Made by a program: the position numbers and the translations under genes. Below the pieces are notes generated by a model, which saw only the letters and a list, made by a program, of their open reading frames with translations, had not been told where the DNA came from and ran no database searches. Shown here one piece after another: positions 34,672 to 43,815 of a DNA stretch of 64,000 nt (position 1 is the first letter of the stretch; each line of letters opens with the position of its first letter). The DNA comes from Eubacterium sp. 1001713B170207_170306_E7 (GTDB taxonomy: Bacteria; Bacillota; Clostridia; Eubacteriales; Eubacteriaceae): positions 469,324 through 533,323 of the forward strand of contig NZ_JADMVE010000003.1 of NCBI RefSeq assembly GCF_015547515.1, read 5' to 3'.

Positions 34672-35599
34672 TGGAGACGCGGCGGAGAGTATTGTCCGTC
34701 TGAGCATGGAAGGCATCGAAGCCGCCCTGCGGGTTACCGGTTCTGGAGCCAAGGGGCTGGCCATGGTGATCATTGCCCTGCTTCAGAGCAAGGACAGTAT
34801 CCGGAACAAAGGCCGGACCCGATTGAAAACCATGCTGAAATCCGGCAAGCCAACCGCGGTCTTTGCCGTCAAAAACGAAGATCTGCAATCTTTTATGGCA
34901 TCGGCCAAAAAATACGGCATTCTGTATGCGGTCGTCCGCGACCCGAACGGTATGGAACATGACGTCACCGACGTGATTGTCAAATCCGAAGACGCAGGCC
35001 GGGTCAACCGGCTGGTTGAGAAGTTTGACCTGAACGTGAAGGACATCGGCGCCATCGTCTTAGAAAGAGAGCGGGAAGCCCTTCTGTCAGCCCAGAATCA
35101 GGAAAAAGGAAGCAATGAAACGTTGAATCCCGACGAGGAAGCCGCGTATCAGAAAGAGGAAGCCAATGCTCAGGCAGTCGTCAACGATCTCTTTGGAGAA
35201 GCTCCGGAGCTTGAGCATCCAGAGCGTGAGACCTCTCCGGAAGCCGTGGTGGAGGATCTCTTTACCCCAACGGAAAAAAACATCACGAAAGAAGAAGCTG
35301 CCACGGGGGAGTCTCCAGGGATGTCCCCGGAAACCCCTTTGAAGGCGAAAAGCCCTCGGTCCGAGCCTTCCTCGCCGCCAGACAAAGACGCTACTATTGA
35401 AGCACCGACAAAACCGTCCGTGAAAGCCGCACTCAACCAGATTAAAGCCGACCGCGCGGCCCAGATCGCCAGGGTAGCGGTGAAGGAGGCTCTTGTCGCA
35501 GAAAAAACAGCCCGGCCAAGCATTTCAAAGGCTGGACCGAAAAAGAATATGAAGAAAAATAGCGCTAAAAAGAAAACCAAAGGAGGAAAAACACGATGA
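34661..35599 (+). CDS. PcfB/DUF3801-family conjugation protein
   Basis: The start is TTG 34661, placed 9 nt after AAAAGGAGG and inside the relaxase 3' end; no ATG fits. Residues 1-130 (ESIVRLSMEGIEAALRVTGSGAK, KTMLKSGKPTAVFAVKNEDL, FMASAKKYGILYAVVRD) are the PcfB/DUF3801 domain known from pCF10-like systems. Residues 135-312 are a low-complexity acidic then Lys/Ala-rich tail, longer than usual. PcfB is thought to aid relaxase-coupling protein interaction. The end overlaps the next start by 4 nt. Confidence 0.85.
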   Translation: MNTSGDAAESIVRLSMEGIEAALRVTGSGAKGLAMVIIALLQSKDSIRNKGRTRLKTMLKSGKPTAVFAVKNEDLQSFMASAKKYGILYAVVRDPNGMEHDVTDVIVKSEDAGRVNRLVEKFDLNVKDIGAIVLEREREALLSAQNQEKGSNETLNPDEEAAYQKEEANAQAVVNDLFGEAPELEHPERETSPEAVVEDLFTPTEKNITKEEAATGESPGMSPETPLKAKSPRSEPSSPPDKDATIEAPTKPSVKAALNQIKADRAAQIARVAVKEALVAEKTARPSISKAGPKKNMKKNSAKKKTKGGKTR

Positions 35600-36498
35600 G
35601 CGATCTCTATGATCTCTTTAAATCCAAGGAATCACCACCGGCCCCGCAGGCCTTTGACAAGGCAGCATGGGCCGAGAAAAAGAAAGCCGAAAAATCAAAG
35701 TGCTACGCCATGATTGATGCGTCCCTTGAGCGCATTGGCCAAGACGCGGCACTGTTTGAAGGCTACCTCAAGGTACAGAGCCAGTTTGATCTGTACTCCC
35801 CGAGAAACGCCTTACTGATCCAGGCACAAAGGCCCCTGGCCATCAAGCTGGCGGACAGCAACACCTGGAAGGAGCAGGGCATTCTGGTCAAGAAGTTTGA
35901 ATACAAAAACCCCGTCATGATTTTAGAACCCGGGAAGCAGTACGAGCGCGCGGACGGGAGCATTGGCCAGTCCTACAACGTGAAAAAGCTCTATGATATT
36001 TCCCAGACCATGGCCCGTATCCCACCGCAGGAAACGGCGAAGATGGATGATCGGCTGCTCATTTCAGCCCTTATCACGGGCGCACCGGTTCCGGTGAAGC
36101 CGATTGATCCGCAAAACGGCATGGACAGCGTCGCTTTCAGTCCGGAAGAAAGAGGTATCCTGGTACAGCGCGGCCTGACGCCCGATGAAATGTTCCGGGG
36201 CCTTACCCGGGAGCTCGCAAAGGTGGAAATCCTTGTCCGGCAAAGACCCGTTCAGGATTTGGATTTTACGGCCGGGGCTGCTGCTTACATGCTCTGTCAT
36301 CAGACGGGCATTGAGCCTGACCGGCGTTTTATCGAAGCACTGCCCAAGGCCTTTGAAGGGCTGGAACCCCGGGAGGTGGGCGAAGCACTTTGTGCCATGC
36401 GCGACACGGTCAGTGATCTTTCAAGCCGGATGACCATGAACATCCGCCGACAAAGGAAACAGACAACCACTCCGGCCAAAAAGCCGGAAGCCCGTTAA
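35596..36498 (+). CDS. ArdC-N-like ssDNA-binding protein with a degenerate peptidase motif
   Basis: The 300-residue product resembles the N-domain of ArdC/LtrC-type proteins: SPRNALLIQAQRP, WKEQGILVKKFEYKNPVMILEPGKQY and YNVKKLYDISQT. In relatives a zinc-peptidase HExxH helix follows; here the equivalent helix reads TRELAKVEI, keeping Glu but lacking both His, while the later AAYMLCHQTGIE helix is kept. It is likely non-peptidase and may bind ssDNA or antagonise restriction during entry. The gene is coupled (ATGA) to pcfB and precedes virD4. Confidence 0.72.
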   Translation: MSDLYDLFKSKESPPAPQAFDKAAWAEKKKAEKSKCYAMIDASLERIGQDAALFEGYLKVQSQFDLYSPRNALLIQAQRPLAIKLADSNTWKEQGILVKKFEYKNPVMILEPGKQYERADGSIGQSYNVKKLYDISQTMARIPPQETAKMDDRLLISALITGAPVPVKPIDPQNGMDSVAFSPEERGILVQRGLTPDEMFRGLTRELAKVEILVRQRPVQDLDFTAGAAAYMLCHQTGIEPDRRFIEALPKAFEGLEPREVGEALCAMRDTVSDLSSRMTMNIRRQRKQTTTPAKKPEAR

Positions 36499-36513
36499 TG
36501 AGGAAATCATTTC

Positions 36514-38364
36514 ATGGACCTTGAAGCCTTTAAAAAGTATTGGATTTTCTATGTGCTGGGAATCGTACCCGTCATTGGAATGGCTCTGCGTATTGCCCCT
36601 TTCATCAATGTGGGACTTTATGGCTTTATTCTTAAGTTTCCTGAAGTGATGGAGCATCCCTTTAAAATCACATGGGGTGAGAACAGTTTAAAATCCATCC
36701 TGATTTTGATGATTCTATATGTCATGGGAATCGGGGTTTTTTGTGCTACCCGGAAAAACTACCGCCGGGGTGAGGAGCACGGGAGCGCCCGGTGGGGCGA
36801 AGCCCGGCCCCTTTGTAAGAAATACAGCGATAAAGCCTTTGAGGAAAACAAGCTTCTGACCCAGAACGTGCGCATTGGCCTGGACGGGTACAAGCACCGG
36901 CGGAACCTGAACACCCTGGTCTGCGGCGGGAGCGGCGCGGGGAAAACCCTGTTCTTTGCCGAGCCCAACGTCATGCAGGCCAACACCAGCATGGTCATTC
37001 TGGACCCCAAGGGTGAGATCGCAAGAGCTACCGGCCATCTGCTGGAGGCCAAGGGCTATGCGGTGCGCATCCTGGATTTAATCAACATGGAAAAAAGCCA
37101 CTGCTACAACCCTTTTGTCTATCTGAACACCGACAACGATGTGCAGCGGCTGGTGACCAACCTCTTTAAAGCCACCACCGTCAAGGGCACGCAGTCAAAT
37201 GATCCCTTCTGGGATACGGCGGCCAGTATGCTCTTACTCGCGCTGGTCTTTTTTCTGAAATACGAAGCACCGCCCGATGAGCAGAACTTTGCCATGGTCC
37301 TGGAGCTGCTGCGTGCCGGGGACATGCCCGAGGAGGACGATGGCAGCTATGTCTCCCCGCTCGATGAACTCATGGAGCGGCTGGAAGCACGGGAGCCCGA
37401 GCATATCGCCCTGAAATATTACCGGAATTACCGGTCTGGTGCGGCCAAGACCCTGAAATCCATCCAGATCACCTTAGCCGCGCGGCTTGAAAAGTTCAAC
37501 CTGGAAAGCCTGGCGGCCGTGACCATGACGGACGAACTGGATCTGCCGAGCATTGGTGAGAAAAAGACCGCCGTCTTTGCCATTATCCCGGATAATGATA
37601 CGAGCTTTAACTTTCTGATCAGTATCCTTTACACCCAGCTTTTTCAGCAGCTCTTTTATCTGGCTGACCACAAATACAACGGTCGGCTCCCAGTTCACGT
37701 CCACTTTTTGATGGACGAGTTCGCCAACGTGAGCTTACCCGATGACTTTGACAAGATACTGTCCGTCATGCGCTCCCGGGGCGTTTCTGTGTCCATCATC
37801 CTGCAAAATCTGGCGCAGCTGAAGGCCCTTTTTGAAAAGCAATGGGAAAGTATCGTGGGCAATTGTGATACCTTCCTGTATCTGGGTGGAAACGAGCAGA
37901 GCACCCATAAGTACGTCAGTGAGCTGCTCGGCAAGGAAACCATCGACACCAATTCCTACGGGAAAAGCAGCGGCCGTAACGGAAACTACTCCACTAACTT
38001 TCAAAATGCCGGGCGGGAGCTCATGACCCCCGATGAGGTGCGATTGCTCGACAACCGGTACGCCCTGCTCTTTATCCGCGGGGAGCGTCCGGTCAAAGAT
38101 TTGAAATACAATATCTGGAAGCACCCGAATGTGGCGCTGACCGAAAAAGGCCATGCGCCCAACTACGAACACGGCAGCACCGATCATGCGGTCGGCACCA
38201 TGACGGTCATGCGAGACGACCCGTCCATTCCCAATCCGGTAATCCCAGAGGCTTTATTCGAGGCCTTGCAGCATTACGAGGTCCTGTCCGAAGAAGAATT
38301 ACAGGAAATTTTTGAAACGCAGAAAAAGGAGAAAAAACAACATGAAGAAAAAAGCAAACACTGA
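36514..38364 (+). CDS. virD4: VirD4/TraG-type coupling protein
   Basis: The 616-residue ATPase has two N-terminal membrane helices (about 10-30 and 60-78), Walker A GGSGAGKT with Lys144, ILDPKGEI, the Walker B region FLMDEFANV, and MRSRGVSVSIILQNLAQLK as the later motif. It links the relaxase-DNA complex to the T4SS channel. The start has only a modest GAGGAAA upstream. The end overlaps the VirB2-like gene by 23 nt. Length and motifs are complete. Confidence 0.95.
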   Translation: MDLEAFKKYWIFYVLGIVPVIGMALRIAPFINVGLYGFILKFPEVMEHPFKITWGENSLKSILILMILYVMGIGVFCATRKNYRRGEEHGSARWGEARPLCKKYSDKAFEENKLLTQNVRIGLDGYKHRRNLNTLVCGGSGAGKTLFFAEPNVMQANTSMVILDPKGEIARATGHLLEAKGYAVRILDLINMEKSHCYNPFVYLNTDNDVQRLVTNLFKATTVKGTQSNDPFWDTAASMLLLALVFFLKYEAPPDEQNFAMVLELLRAGDMPEEDDGSYVSPLDELMERLEAREPEHIALKYYRNYRSGAAKTLKSIQITLAARLEKFNLESLAAVTMTDELDLPSIGEKKTAVFAIIPDNDTSFNFLISILYTQLFQQLFYLADHKYNGRLPVHVHFLMDEFANVSLPDDFDKILSVMRSRGVSVSIILQNLAQLKALFEKQWESIVGNCDTFLYLGGNEQSTHKYVSELLGKETIDTNSYGKSSGRNGNYSTNFQNAGRELMTPDEVRLLDNRYALLFIRGERPVKDLKYNIWKHPNVALTEKGHAPNYEHGSTDHAVGTMTVMRDDPSIPNPVIPEALFEALQHYEVLSEEELQEIFETQKKEKKQHEEKSKH

Positions 38365-38680
38365 ACCCGAGCTTGTACGCCGTGGGCGAATCCGAAAAAA
38401 GAAACGACGGATTTTCTATGTGCTGGCCGTTGTGCTGTGCTGTTTCAGTACAACGGCCCTCGCAGCGGACGACCCCATTGCGGTGGTCAATAATCTTTCG
38501 AATTTCATTTTCGGCCTGGTCCGGGCCATCGGGATGATTCTCATCGGCTATGGCATTGTCCAGATCGGCCTGTCCTTAAAATCCCATGATCCAAGCCAAC
38601 GCGCCAACGGCATCATGACCGTGGCCGGGGGGATCGTCGTGACCTTCGCGAAAGAGATTCTGAACACCATCGCGGGATAA
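38342..38680 (+). CDS. VirB2/TrbC-like (Maff2-type) small membrane protein
   Basis: ATG 38342 after AAAAAGGAG. The 112-residue protein has a very basic N-terminus (RRGRIRKKKRR), a signal-type helix ending ALAADD and a second helical pair (NFIFGLVRAIGMILIGYGIVQIGL, residues about 58-80; then GIMTVAGGIVVTFA). This is the size and topology of VirB2/TrbC pilin-like subunits in Firmicutes ICEs. It is coupled to virD4 and precedes virB6. Confidence 0.8.
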   Translation: MKKKANTEPELVRRGRIRKKKRRIFYVLAVVLCCFSTTALAADDPIAVVNNLSNFIFGLVRAIGMILIGYGIVQIGLSLKSHDPSQRANGIMTVAGGIVVTFAKEILNTIAG

Positions 38681-38704
38681 TGATAACCATAATACATCAA
38701 AAAA

Positions 38705-38731
38705 GGGGCAGGCAAAGCTTCGGCCTGCCCC
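38705..38731 (+). promoter_or_regulatory. Perfect GC-rich hairpin in the virB6 leader
   Basis: GGGGCAGGC (38705-38713) pairs perfectly with GCCTGCCCC (38723-38731), ending 3 nt before AAAGGAGGG. There is no T run on the plus strand. It could stabilise the processed 5' end or occlude the ribosome binding site; on the minus strand it would look like a terminator. Confidence 0.55.
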
Positions 38732-38747
38732 CGAAAGGAGGGATTCA

Positions 38748-39587
38748 ATGGAATCCGATAACTGGATTGCCCAAAATTTACAGAACGCCTTAAACACCTG
38801 GAACGGGAAGCTGACCGAGATCTGGCAGCTGCTGACCCAATCACCGGAAACCTTCAAGGGCGGTGGCATCTGGGACGTGATTGTGAGCATCAACGGCACG
38901 CTTCAGGCCATCGGCTACGCGCTGTTGGTGCTGTTTTTTCTGGTCGGTATGGTTAAGACCTGCGGGAGCTTTGTGGAAGTCCGAAAGCCGGAGCACGCAT
39001 TGAAGCTCTTTGTCCGCTTCGCCATTGCCAAGGGGGTGATCACCTATGGCCTGGAACTGATGATGGCTTTATACACCATCGTCCAGGGCGTTGTGAGCCG
39101 CATCATGGCCACCTCCGGGCTGGGCAGCGCCGGGGAAACGGTTTTGCCAGATGCGATTGTGACCGCGGTGGAGAACGTGGATTTTTTTAACAGCATCCCG
39201 CTCTGGGCCGTCACCTTAATCGGTGGGATCCTCATCACGATTCTGAGCTTTATCATGATCATGAGCGTTTACGGCCGCTTTTTCCGCATTTACCTGTACA
39301 CCGCCATTGCGCCCATTCCGCTGGCCAGCTTTGCCGGAGAGCCCAGCCAGAGCATTGGCAAAAACTTTTTAAAGAGCTACGCGGCGGTCTGCCTCGAGGG
39401 CGCCATTGTGGTGCTGGCCTGTGTGATCTTCACGGTCTTTGCGGCCAGTCCACCCCAGGTGGACCCGAACGCCAATGCCATCACCATGGTTTGGACCTAT
39501 GTTGCGGAACTGGTGTTCAACATGCTGGTGTTAGTTGGTACCATCAAGATGTCGGACCGCGTTGTGCGCGAGATGCTGGGGCTGTAA
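38748..39587 (+). CDS. VirB6/TrbL-like polytopic T4SS protein
   Basis: The 279-residue protein has about six membrane helices. Examples are YALLVLFFLVGMVKTCGSF, GVITYGLELMMALYTIVQGVV, LIGGILITILSFIMIMSVYG and the last, LVFNMLVLVGTIKMSDRVV. The conserved RIYLYTAIAPIPLASFAG loop is seen in TrbL/CD0411-type proteins. It forms the inner-membrane channel of the conjugation machinery. It is the last gene before a convergent minus-strand gene. Confidence 0.85.
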   Translation: MESDNWIAQNLQNALNTWNGKLTEIWQLLTQSPETFKGGGIWDVIVSINGTLQAIGYALLVLFFLVGMVKTCGSFVEVRKPEHALKLFVRFAIAKGVITYGLELMMALYTIVQGVVSRIMATSGLGSAGETVLPDAIVTAVENVDFFNSIPLWAVTLIGGILITILSFIMIMSVYGRFFRIYLYTAIAPIPLASFAGEPSQSIGKNFLKSYAAVCLEGAIVVLACVIFTVFAASPPQVDPNANAITMVWTYVAELVFNMLVLVGTIKMSDRVVREMLGL

Positions 39588-39595
39588 CCGCCCAA

Positions 39596-39622
39596 TAAAA
39601 AAAGGACGTTTTTCAACGTCCT
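39596..39622 (-). terminator. Terminator of the minus-strand gene 39621-40025
   Basis: AGGACGTT (39603-39610) pairs with AACGTCCT (39615-39622). Read on the minus strand the stem is followed by seven T (39603-39597). The stem overlaps the stop codon of the minus gene and lies 10 nt after the VirB6 stop, so it separates the convergent genes. Confidence 0.82.
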
Positions 39623-40025
39623 AAATGAGCGGTTTGTGATCGGTGGTATTTCGCAGGGTGCCATCATCATCCATATAGAGATCCTTCAAGGGCACGTTGC
39701 GCTCCTCGGCTTTTTGAAGCTGCCAGTAGAGATCCGCCTCAAGCCCCCGGTCAAGCCGATGGTCATCCATGCGGTCTTTGATAAAAAGCACGAGGGTGAT
39801 GATCCAGCGAATTCCCGCCTGGCCGATAAGCAGGTAAATGATTTTAAAAGCCAGCGCTTCATGGGCACCGGCCCAGGGACTGAGAAGGGTGCAGAACAGC
39901 ACAAAGCAGGTCAGCGGCAGGGTCAGCTTCAGCTTGGGTGCGATCATAAAGGCAAGCACAACGAGCACAATGACCACAAAGAAAATGAGTGAAACCCGCA
40001 TCAGTTCATGAAAAAAGTCGAGCAT
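39621..40025 (-). CDS. Small membrane protein on the opposite strand, unknown
   Basis: The only ICE gene here on the minus strand. It has AAAGGGGG 9 nt before its ATG and a terminator at its end, so it is real. The 134-residue product has an N-terminal helix (about 12-28), a second (35-55) and a third (about 60-80), then a soluble tail (WQLQKAEERNVPLKDLYMDDDG). It interrupts the T4SS operon between virB6 and the XF1762 gene. It could be an entry-exclusion or regulatory protein, but that is speculation. Confidence 0.75.
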   Translation of the reverse strand: MLDFFHELMRVSLIFFVVIVLVVLAFMIAPKLKLTLPLTCFVLFCTLLSPWAGAHEALAFKIIYLLIGQAGIRWIITLVLFIKDRMDDHRLDRGLEADLYWQLQKAEERNVPLKDLYMDDDGTLRNTTDHKPLI

Positions 40026-40117
40026 GGATAAAACCCCCTTTAAAAGTGTTTTTTCTTTAGTATAGACCCATTAAAGGGGAAAAACAAATCTACAGGAGGT
40101 GTTTTCTTAAGAATACG

Positions 40118-40579
40118 ATGAAGCAGTTTGAAATAAAACATATCGAGTTAAAGGTGGCCAATGCGTTTGTTGCCGAACACCACAGACACCATGGGCCCGT
40201 CACCGGCCACCGCTTTTCACTGGGATGTATCCGGCGGGAGGACCAGGCGCTCTGTGGCGTGGCCATTGTCGGCAGGCCCCTGGCGCGCGGGATCAACCAC
40301 GAAACCACCGTGGAGGTGCTGCGGCTCTGTACCGACGGCACGCCAAACGCCTGCAGCGCCCTGTACGCGGCCTGTCTGCGGGCCGCCAGGGCCCTGGGCT
40401 ACCAGCGGATCATCACGTATATTTTAGACGATGAACCCGGCACCAGCCTGAGGGCGGCGGGCTGGACCTTTGGCTATCGTACCGCCGGTGGATCGTGGAG
40501 CAGCGCCGGGCAGCCGAGAAAGGCGTCGGCGCATGAAGGGCCAAAGAAAATGTATGGTGCCGATTTAAACCATGAGTAG
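40118..40579 (+). CDS. XF1762-family protein (GNAT-like)
   Basis: The 153-residue protein carries the family blocks FVAEHHRHHGPVTGHRFSLG, ALCGVAIVGRPLAR, EVLRLCTDGTPNACSALYAA and RIITYILDDEPGTSLRAAGW, which recall a minimal N-acetyltransferase. The ribosome binding site AGGAGGTG is 18 nt upstream of ATG 40118, which is long, and no closer in-frame start exists. Proteins of this family are common in phages and ICEs and of unknown substrate. It precedes prgI. Confidence 0.75.
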   Translation: MKQFEIKHIELKVANAFVAEHHRHHGPVTGHRFSLGCIRREDQALCGVAIVGRPLARGINHETTVEVLRLCTDGTPNACSALYAACLRAARALGYQRIITYILDDEPGTSLRAAGWTFGYRTAGGSWSSAGQPRKASAHEGPKKMYGADLNHE

Positions 40580-40618
40580 ACAAGAAGAAGCATTTAAATT
40601 TAATAATTGGAGGAAATA

Positions 40619-43600
40619 ATGGAAGTCAAAATTAATCGCGGTGCGACTCGTTCCTGAACAAACACCATTCCATCGGGAAAAACTTGATGGGCACAAGACC
40701 ATGTGGTGCTAAAATCAGGCAACTTCTTTAAGAAGTGAGAACTGGTAATCCGATAGGTGGAATGACGGAGTAACGTCCTGAAACGCCTACCCTGATTCTC
40801 CGACTGGCATTCTGTGCGAAAGCGTGAGCGTCAGAAGCTCGGTAAAGTCGGCAGAGAGCAACCGTAACACAAATCAGCGAAAAGCCATGTGTCGAAAGCA
40901 GTCCAGAGGTGGACTGTGTTGCCTATATGCCGGGGGTCTAAAAATTGTCTATGGTGAGAATGTCAATCGTGACTGACGAACTTGCGAATGTACGGGTCTA
41001 AATGATTACTGCGTAGAAATGTGTAGGGCAGTCGAACTGCGTTGGTGTGGTCGAGTAAAAATCACGGTTATGAAAAACCATGTTGTGTTATAGGCACATC
41101 TAAGCCAACAGGCTCATAGTAAGCACCTAAGGGCATATGTACAGATAGGATTATCGGAACGAGGAAAGGCATTGGGTTTCTCATTTGAAATAGGCGGACG
41201 AAGCAAATAAGCCGCCGAACCAATGCTGAAAAGTAGAGGTCGAACCAGTGAAGTCCTTGTAATGAGGATGGAGGGATGGCCTCAAGTCGTTTGTAAGGAA
41301 CAAGTATTATCGGGTCGCAATAGGGATTGCGAGTATGACCAAAAGGGTCGCTCCAAGAAAGGAGTGATGCCCTATGCCAAAGGAGAAGCACGGAAAACAA
41401 CTATCCGTTGAGAGTTTACGACATATGGAATATTACGGAATGCAGCAAACTTTTGATGATTTGTATGCCAGAAGTAAGAACGGAGAAAATTTCACTAATC
41501 TTATGGAATTGATTCTCTCACGAGAAAATATTCTGCTTGCATATCGGAACATCAAAGCCAACACAGGAAGTAATACACCGGGAACGGACGAAATCACCAT
41601 TAAAGAAATTGGGTGCCTGTCACCTGAAGAGGTAGTGGATAAAATTCGTTTTATTGTCGAAGGCAGTCAACACGGCTATCGCCCAAAGCCAATTCGTCGA
41701 AAAAACATCCCAAAGCCTTATGACCCCACGGCAACCAGACCGTTGGGCATCCCATGTATGTGGGATAGATTGATACAACAATGTATCAAACAGGTTATGG
41801 AGCCAATCTGTGAAGCAAAGTTTATCGAAAACAGTTTTGGATTCAGACCAAACAGGTCAGTGGAAAATGCGATTAACAGAACCTATTGTTTAATGCAGCG
41901 GTCAAATTTGCACTATATCATCGAATTTGACATTAAAGGGTTCTTTGATAACGTAGACCACTCCAAACTGGTAAAGCAGATATGGGCAATGGGAATACGG
42001 GACACACATCTCATATGGATAATCAAACGAATCTTAAAGGCTTCAATTAAGATGCCTGATGGAAGTATGATTACGCCAACCAAGGGAACCCCACAGGGCG
42101 GTTTATGTTCGCCGTTATTTGCGAATATTGTGCTAAACGAGCTTGACCACTGGATTGAAAGTCAATGGCAAAACCATCCGGTTACAAAGAAGTATAGTGC
42201 AAAAACAAACCCAAACGGTTCAAAAGACAAGGGTAATGGCTTTAAAGCCATGAAGAAAACCAACCTAAAAGAGATGTTTATTGTTCGGTACGCAGATGAT
42301 TTTCGTATATTCTGCCGCACTAAAAACGAAGCTGAGAGAACAAAAATTGCGGTAACGCAATGGCTGTCCGAAAGGCTGAAATTGGAAGTATCGGAAAAGA
42401 AAACACGGATAGTCAATGTCAAACGGCGATATTCGGAGTTCCTTGGTTTCAAAATCAAGGTGTATCCAAAAGGGCAAAAGTATGTAGTGAAATCGCATAT
42501 CTGCGATAAAGCAATCAATCATCAACGGCAAAAATTAACGGAACAGGCAAAACGGATTGCAAGACCAAGTGGAGGACGTAAAGAGCGAGATGAAATCACG
42601 CTTTACAATTCAATGATAATGGGAATGCATAATTACTATTGTATTGCTACCCATGTCAGCATAGACTGCGCCAAATTGGCGTATTCGGTGAAAATAGTCC
42701 TTCATAACAGGCTCAAAACACGCAATGGGAATGGTTTGAGAAAAACCGGCAGGGTTCTCACCAAAGCCGAACAAAAACAATATGGGGATTCAAAGCAACT
42801 TCGGTATGTTCATGATGAACCTATATACCCTCTCGGATTTGTTCAGCGCAAAGTGCCAATGGCTAAAAAGTTACAAGTTTGCAGTTTCACACCGGAAGGC
42901 AGAAAAGAATTGCATGATAATCTTCGGATAAATGTATCTCTAATGCTAAGGGTTATGAAACAGCCACTTTATGGCAGAAGCGTTGAATATGCAGATAATC
43001 GAATATCACTGTTCTCGGCTGGGTGGGGAAAATGTGCGGTTACTGGACAAGCCTTTGAATGTATTGAAGATATTCATTGCCATCACAAAATTCCACGGAA
43101 TAAGGGTGGTACGGATAAATTCAACAATTTGATATTGGTGCTTACGCCAATACACAGGCTCATTCATGCCACGACCAGAGAAACCATTAACGGATACCTC
43201 AAAGCGTTAAATCTCAAAGAGAGCCAACTTGCAAAAGTAAATGAATTCCGTAAATTAGCAGAACTGGAACCGATTGACTCACTACACTATATAACAAATA
43301 TTTAAATCTTCTCTACAATGGTGACTCGATAAATGCAAAATTCTATGCAACCGATGGAACGCCGTGTGCGGGGAAACTCGCTTGCACGGTGTGGAGTGGG
43401 GGAAAAGTTGGCGATGACATCAAAGACTTACCTATCACTATAAATCAGAGCCTATACGGAGAGCATGTTCTTCGGGCTTTCGCTGCGCCAGTTCGTGTTT
43501 TCCGTGCTGGCCTGTGGCGTGGCCGTCGGCCTGTATTTTTTACTCAAGCCTTACTTTGGCGTGGAAACCCTGTCCTGGATGTGTATCCTCGGGGCCGCGC

Positions 43601-43815
43601 CCTTTGGGGCTCTGGGCTTCATCCGCTATCATGGCATGAGTGCTGAGAAATTCATCTGGGTGTGGATTAAATCCGAGCTTCTGATGCCAAAAGAGATCGT
43701 CTTTAAAGCGGAGAATCTGTATTACGAAATGCTGACCCACCCCATGAAGGTCAAAAAAGAAAAACGAAGCAAAAAATCAAAAAGAAAGGACGAAATGAAT
43801 GCTCAAAACGCTTAG
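40619..43815 (+). CDS. prgI: PrgI-family T4SS membrane protein split by a group II intron
   Basis: Exon 1 is 40619-40640 (ATG plus 19 nt, after GGAGG) and exon 2 is 43442-43815. Joined, they give a 131-residue protein starting MEVKINREIRAYTESMFFGL, exactly as PrgI proteins begin, with two membrane helices (about 21-40 and 46-64) and a Lys-rich tail. The join restores codon GAA (Glu8) across the intron. Without splicing only seven codons plus intron would be read. An ATG at 43465 in exon 2 could start a truncated protein, but lacks a good ribosome binding site. The end overlaps virB4 by 17 nt. Confidence 0.88.
40641..43441 (+). mobile_element. Group II intron (2801 bp) with encoded maturase
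   Basis: The 5' end is GTGCGACTCG, the group II consensus. The 3' end is CTATCACTAT (AY). Domain V is visible at about 43358-43393 (CGCCGTGTGCGGGGAAACTCG loop side, then GCACGGTG), and domain VI with its branch-point helix lies in 43400-43438. The long 5' part (40641-41373) is the folded domains I-III and carries no other gene. Exact ends were set by rejoining the prgI frame, and agree with the sequence consensus. Confidence 0.92.
41374..43305 (+). CDS. ltrA: Group II intron reverse transcriptase/maturase with HNH endonuclease
   Basis: ATG 41374 follows AAAGGAGTG. The 643-residue protein has an RT domain with RPLGIPCMWDRLIQQ, IIEFDIKGFFDNVDH, GTPQGGLCSPLFANI and the catalytic YADD in IVRYADDF. 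A maturase X region follows (residues about 390-480), then a C-terminal HNH nuclease with CAVTGQ, HCHHKIPRNKGGTDKFNNLILV and HRLIHA. All parts look intact, so the intron is probably splicing- and mobility-competent. It lies in domain IV. Confidence 0.95.
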   Translation: MPKEKHGKQLSVESLRHMEYYGMQQTFDDLYARSKNGENFTNLMELILSRENILLAYRNIKANTGSNTPGTDEITIKEIGCLSPEEVVDKIRFIVEGSQHGYRPKPIRRKNIPKPYDPTATRPLGIPCMWDRLIQQCIKQVMEPICEAKFIENSFGFRPNRSVENAINRTYCLMQRSNLHYIIEFDIKGFFDNVDHSKLVKQIWAMGIRDTHLIWIIKRILKASIKMPDGSMITPTKGTPQGGLCSPLFANIVLNELDHWIESQWQNHPVTKKYSAKTNPNGSKDKGNGFKAMKKTNLKEMFIVRYADDFRIFCRTKNEAERTKIAVTQWLSERLKLEVSEKKTRIVNVKRRYSEFLGFKIKVYPKGQKYVVKSHICDKAINHQRQKLTEQAKRIARPSGGRKERDEITLYNSMIMGMHNYYCIATHVSIDCAKLAYSVKIVLHNRLKTRNGNGLRKTGRVLTKAEQKQYGDSKQLRYVHDEPIYPLGFVQRKVPMAKKLQVCSFTPEGRKELHDNLRINVSLMLRVMKQPLYGRSVEYADNRISLFSAGWGKCAVTGQAFECIEDIHCHHKIPRNKGGTDKFNNLILVLTPIHRLIHATTRETINGYLKALNLKESQLAKVNEFRKLAELEPIDSLHYITNI

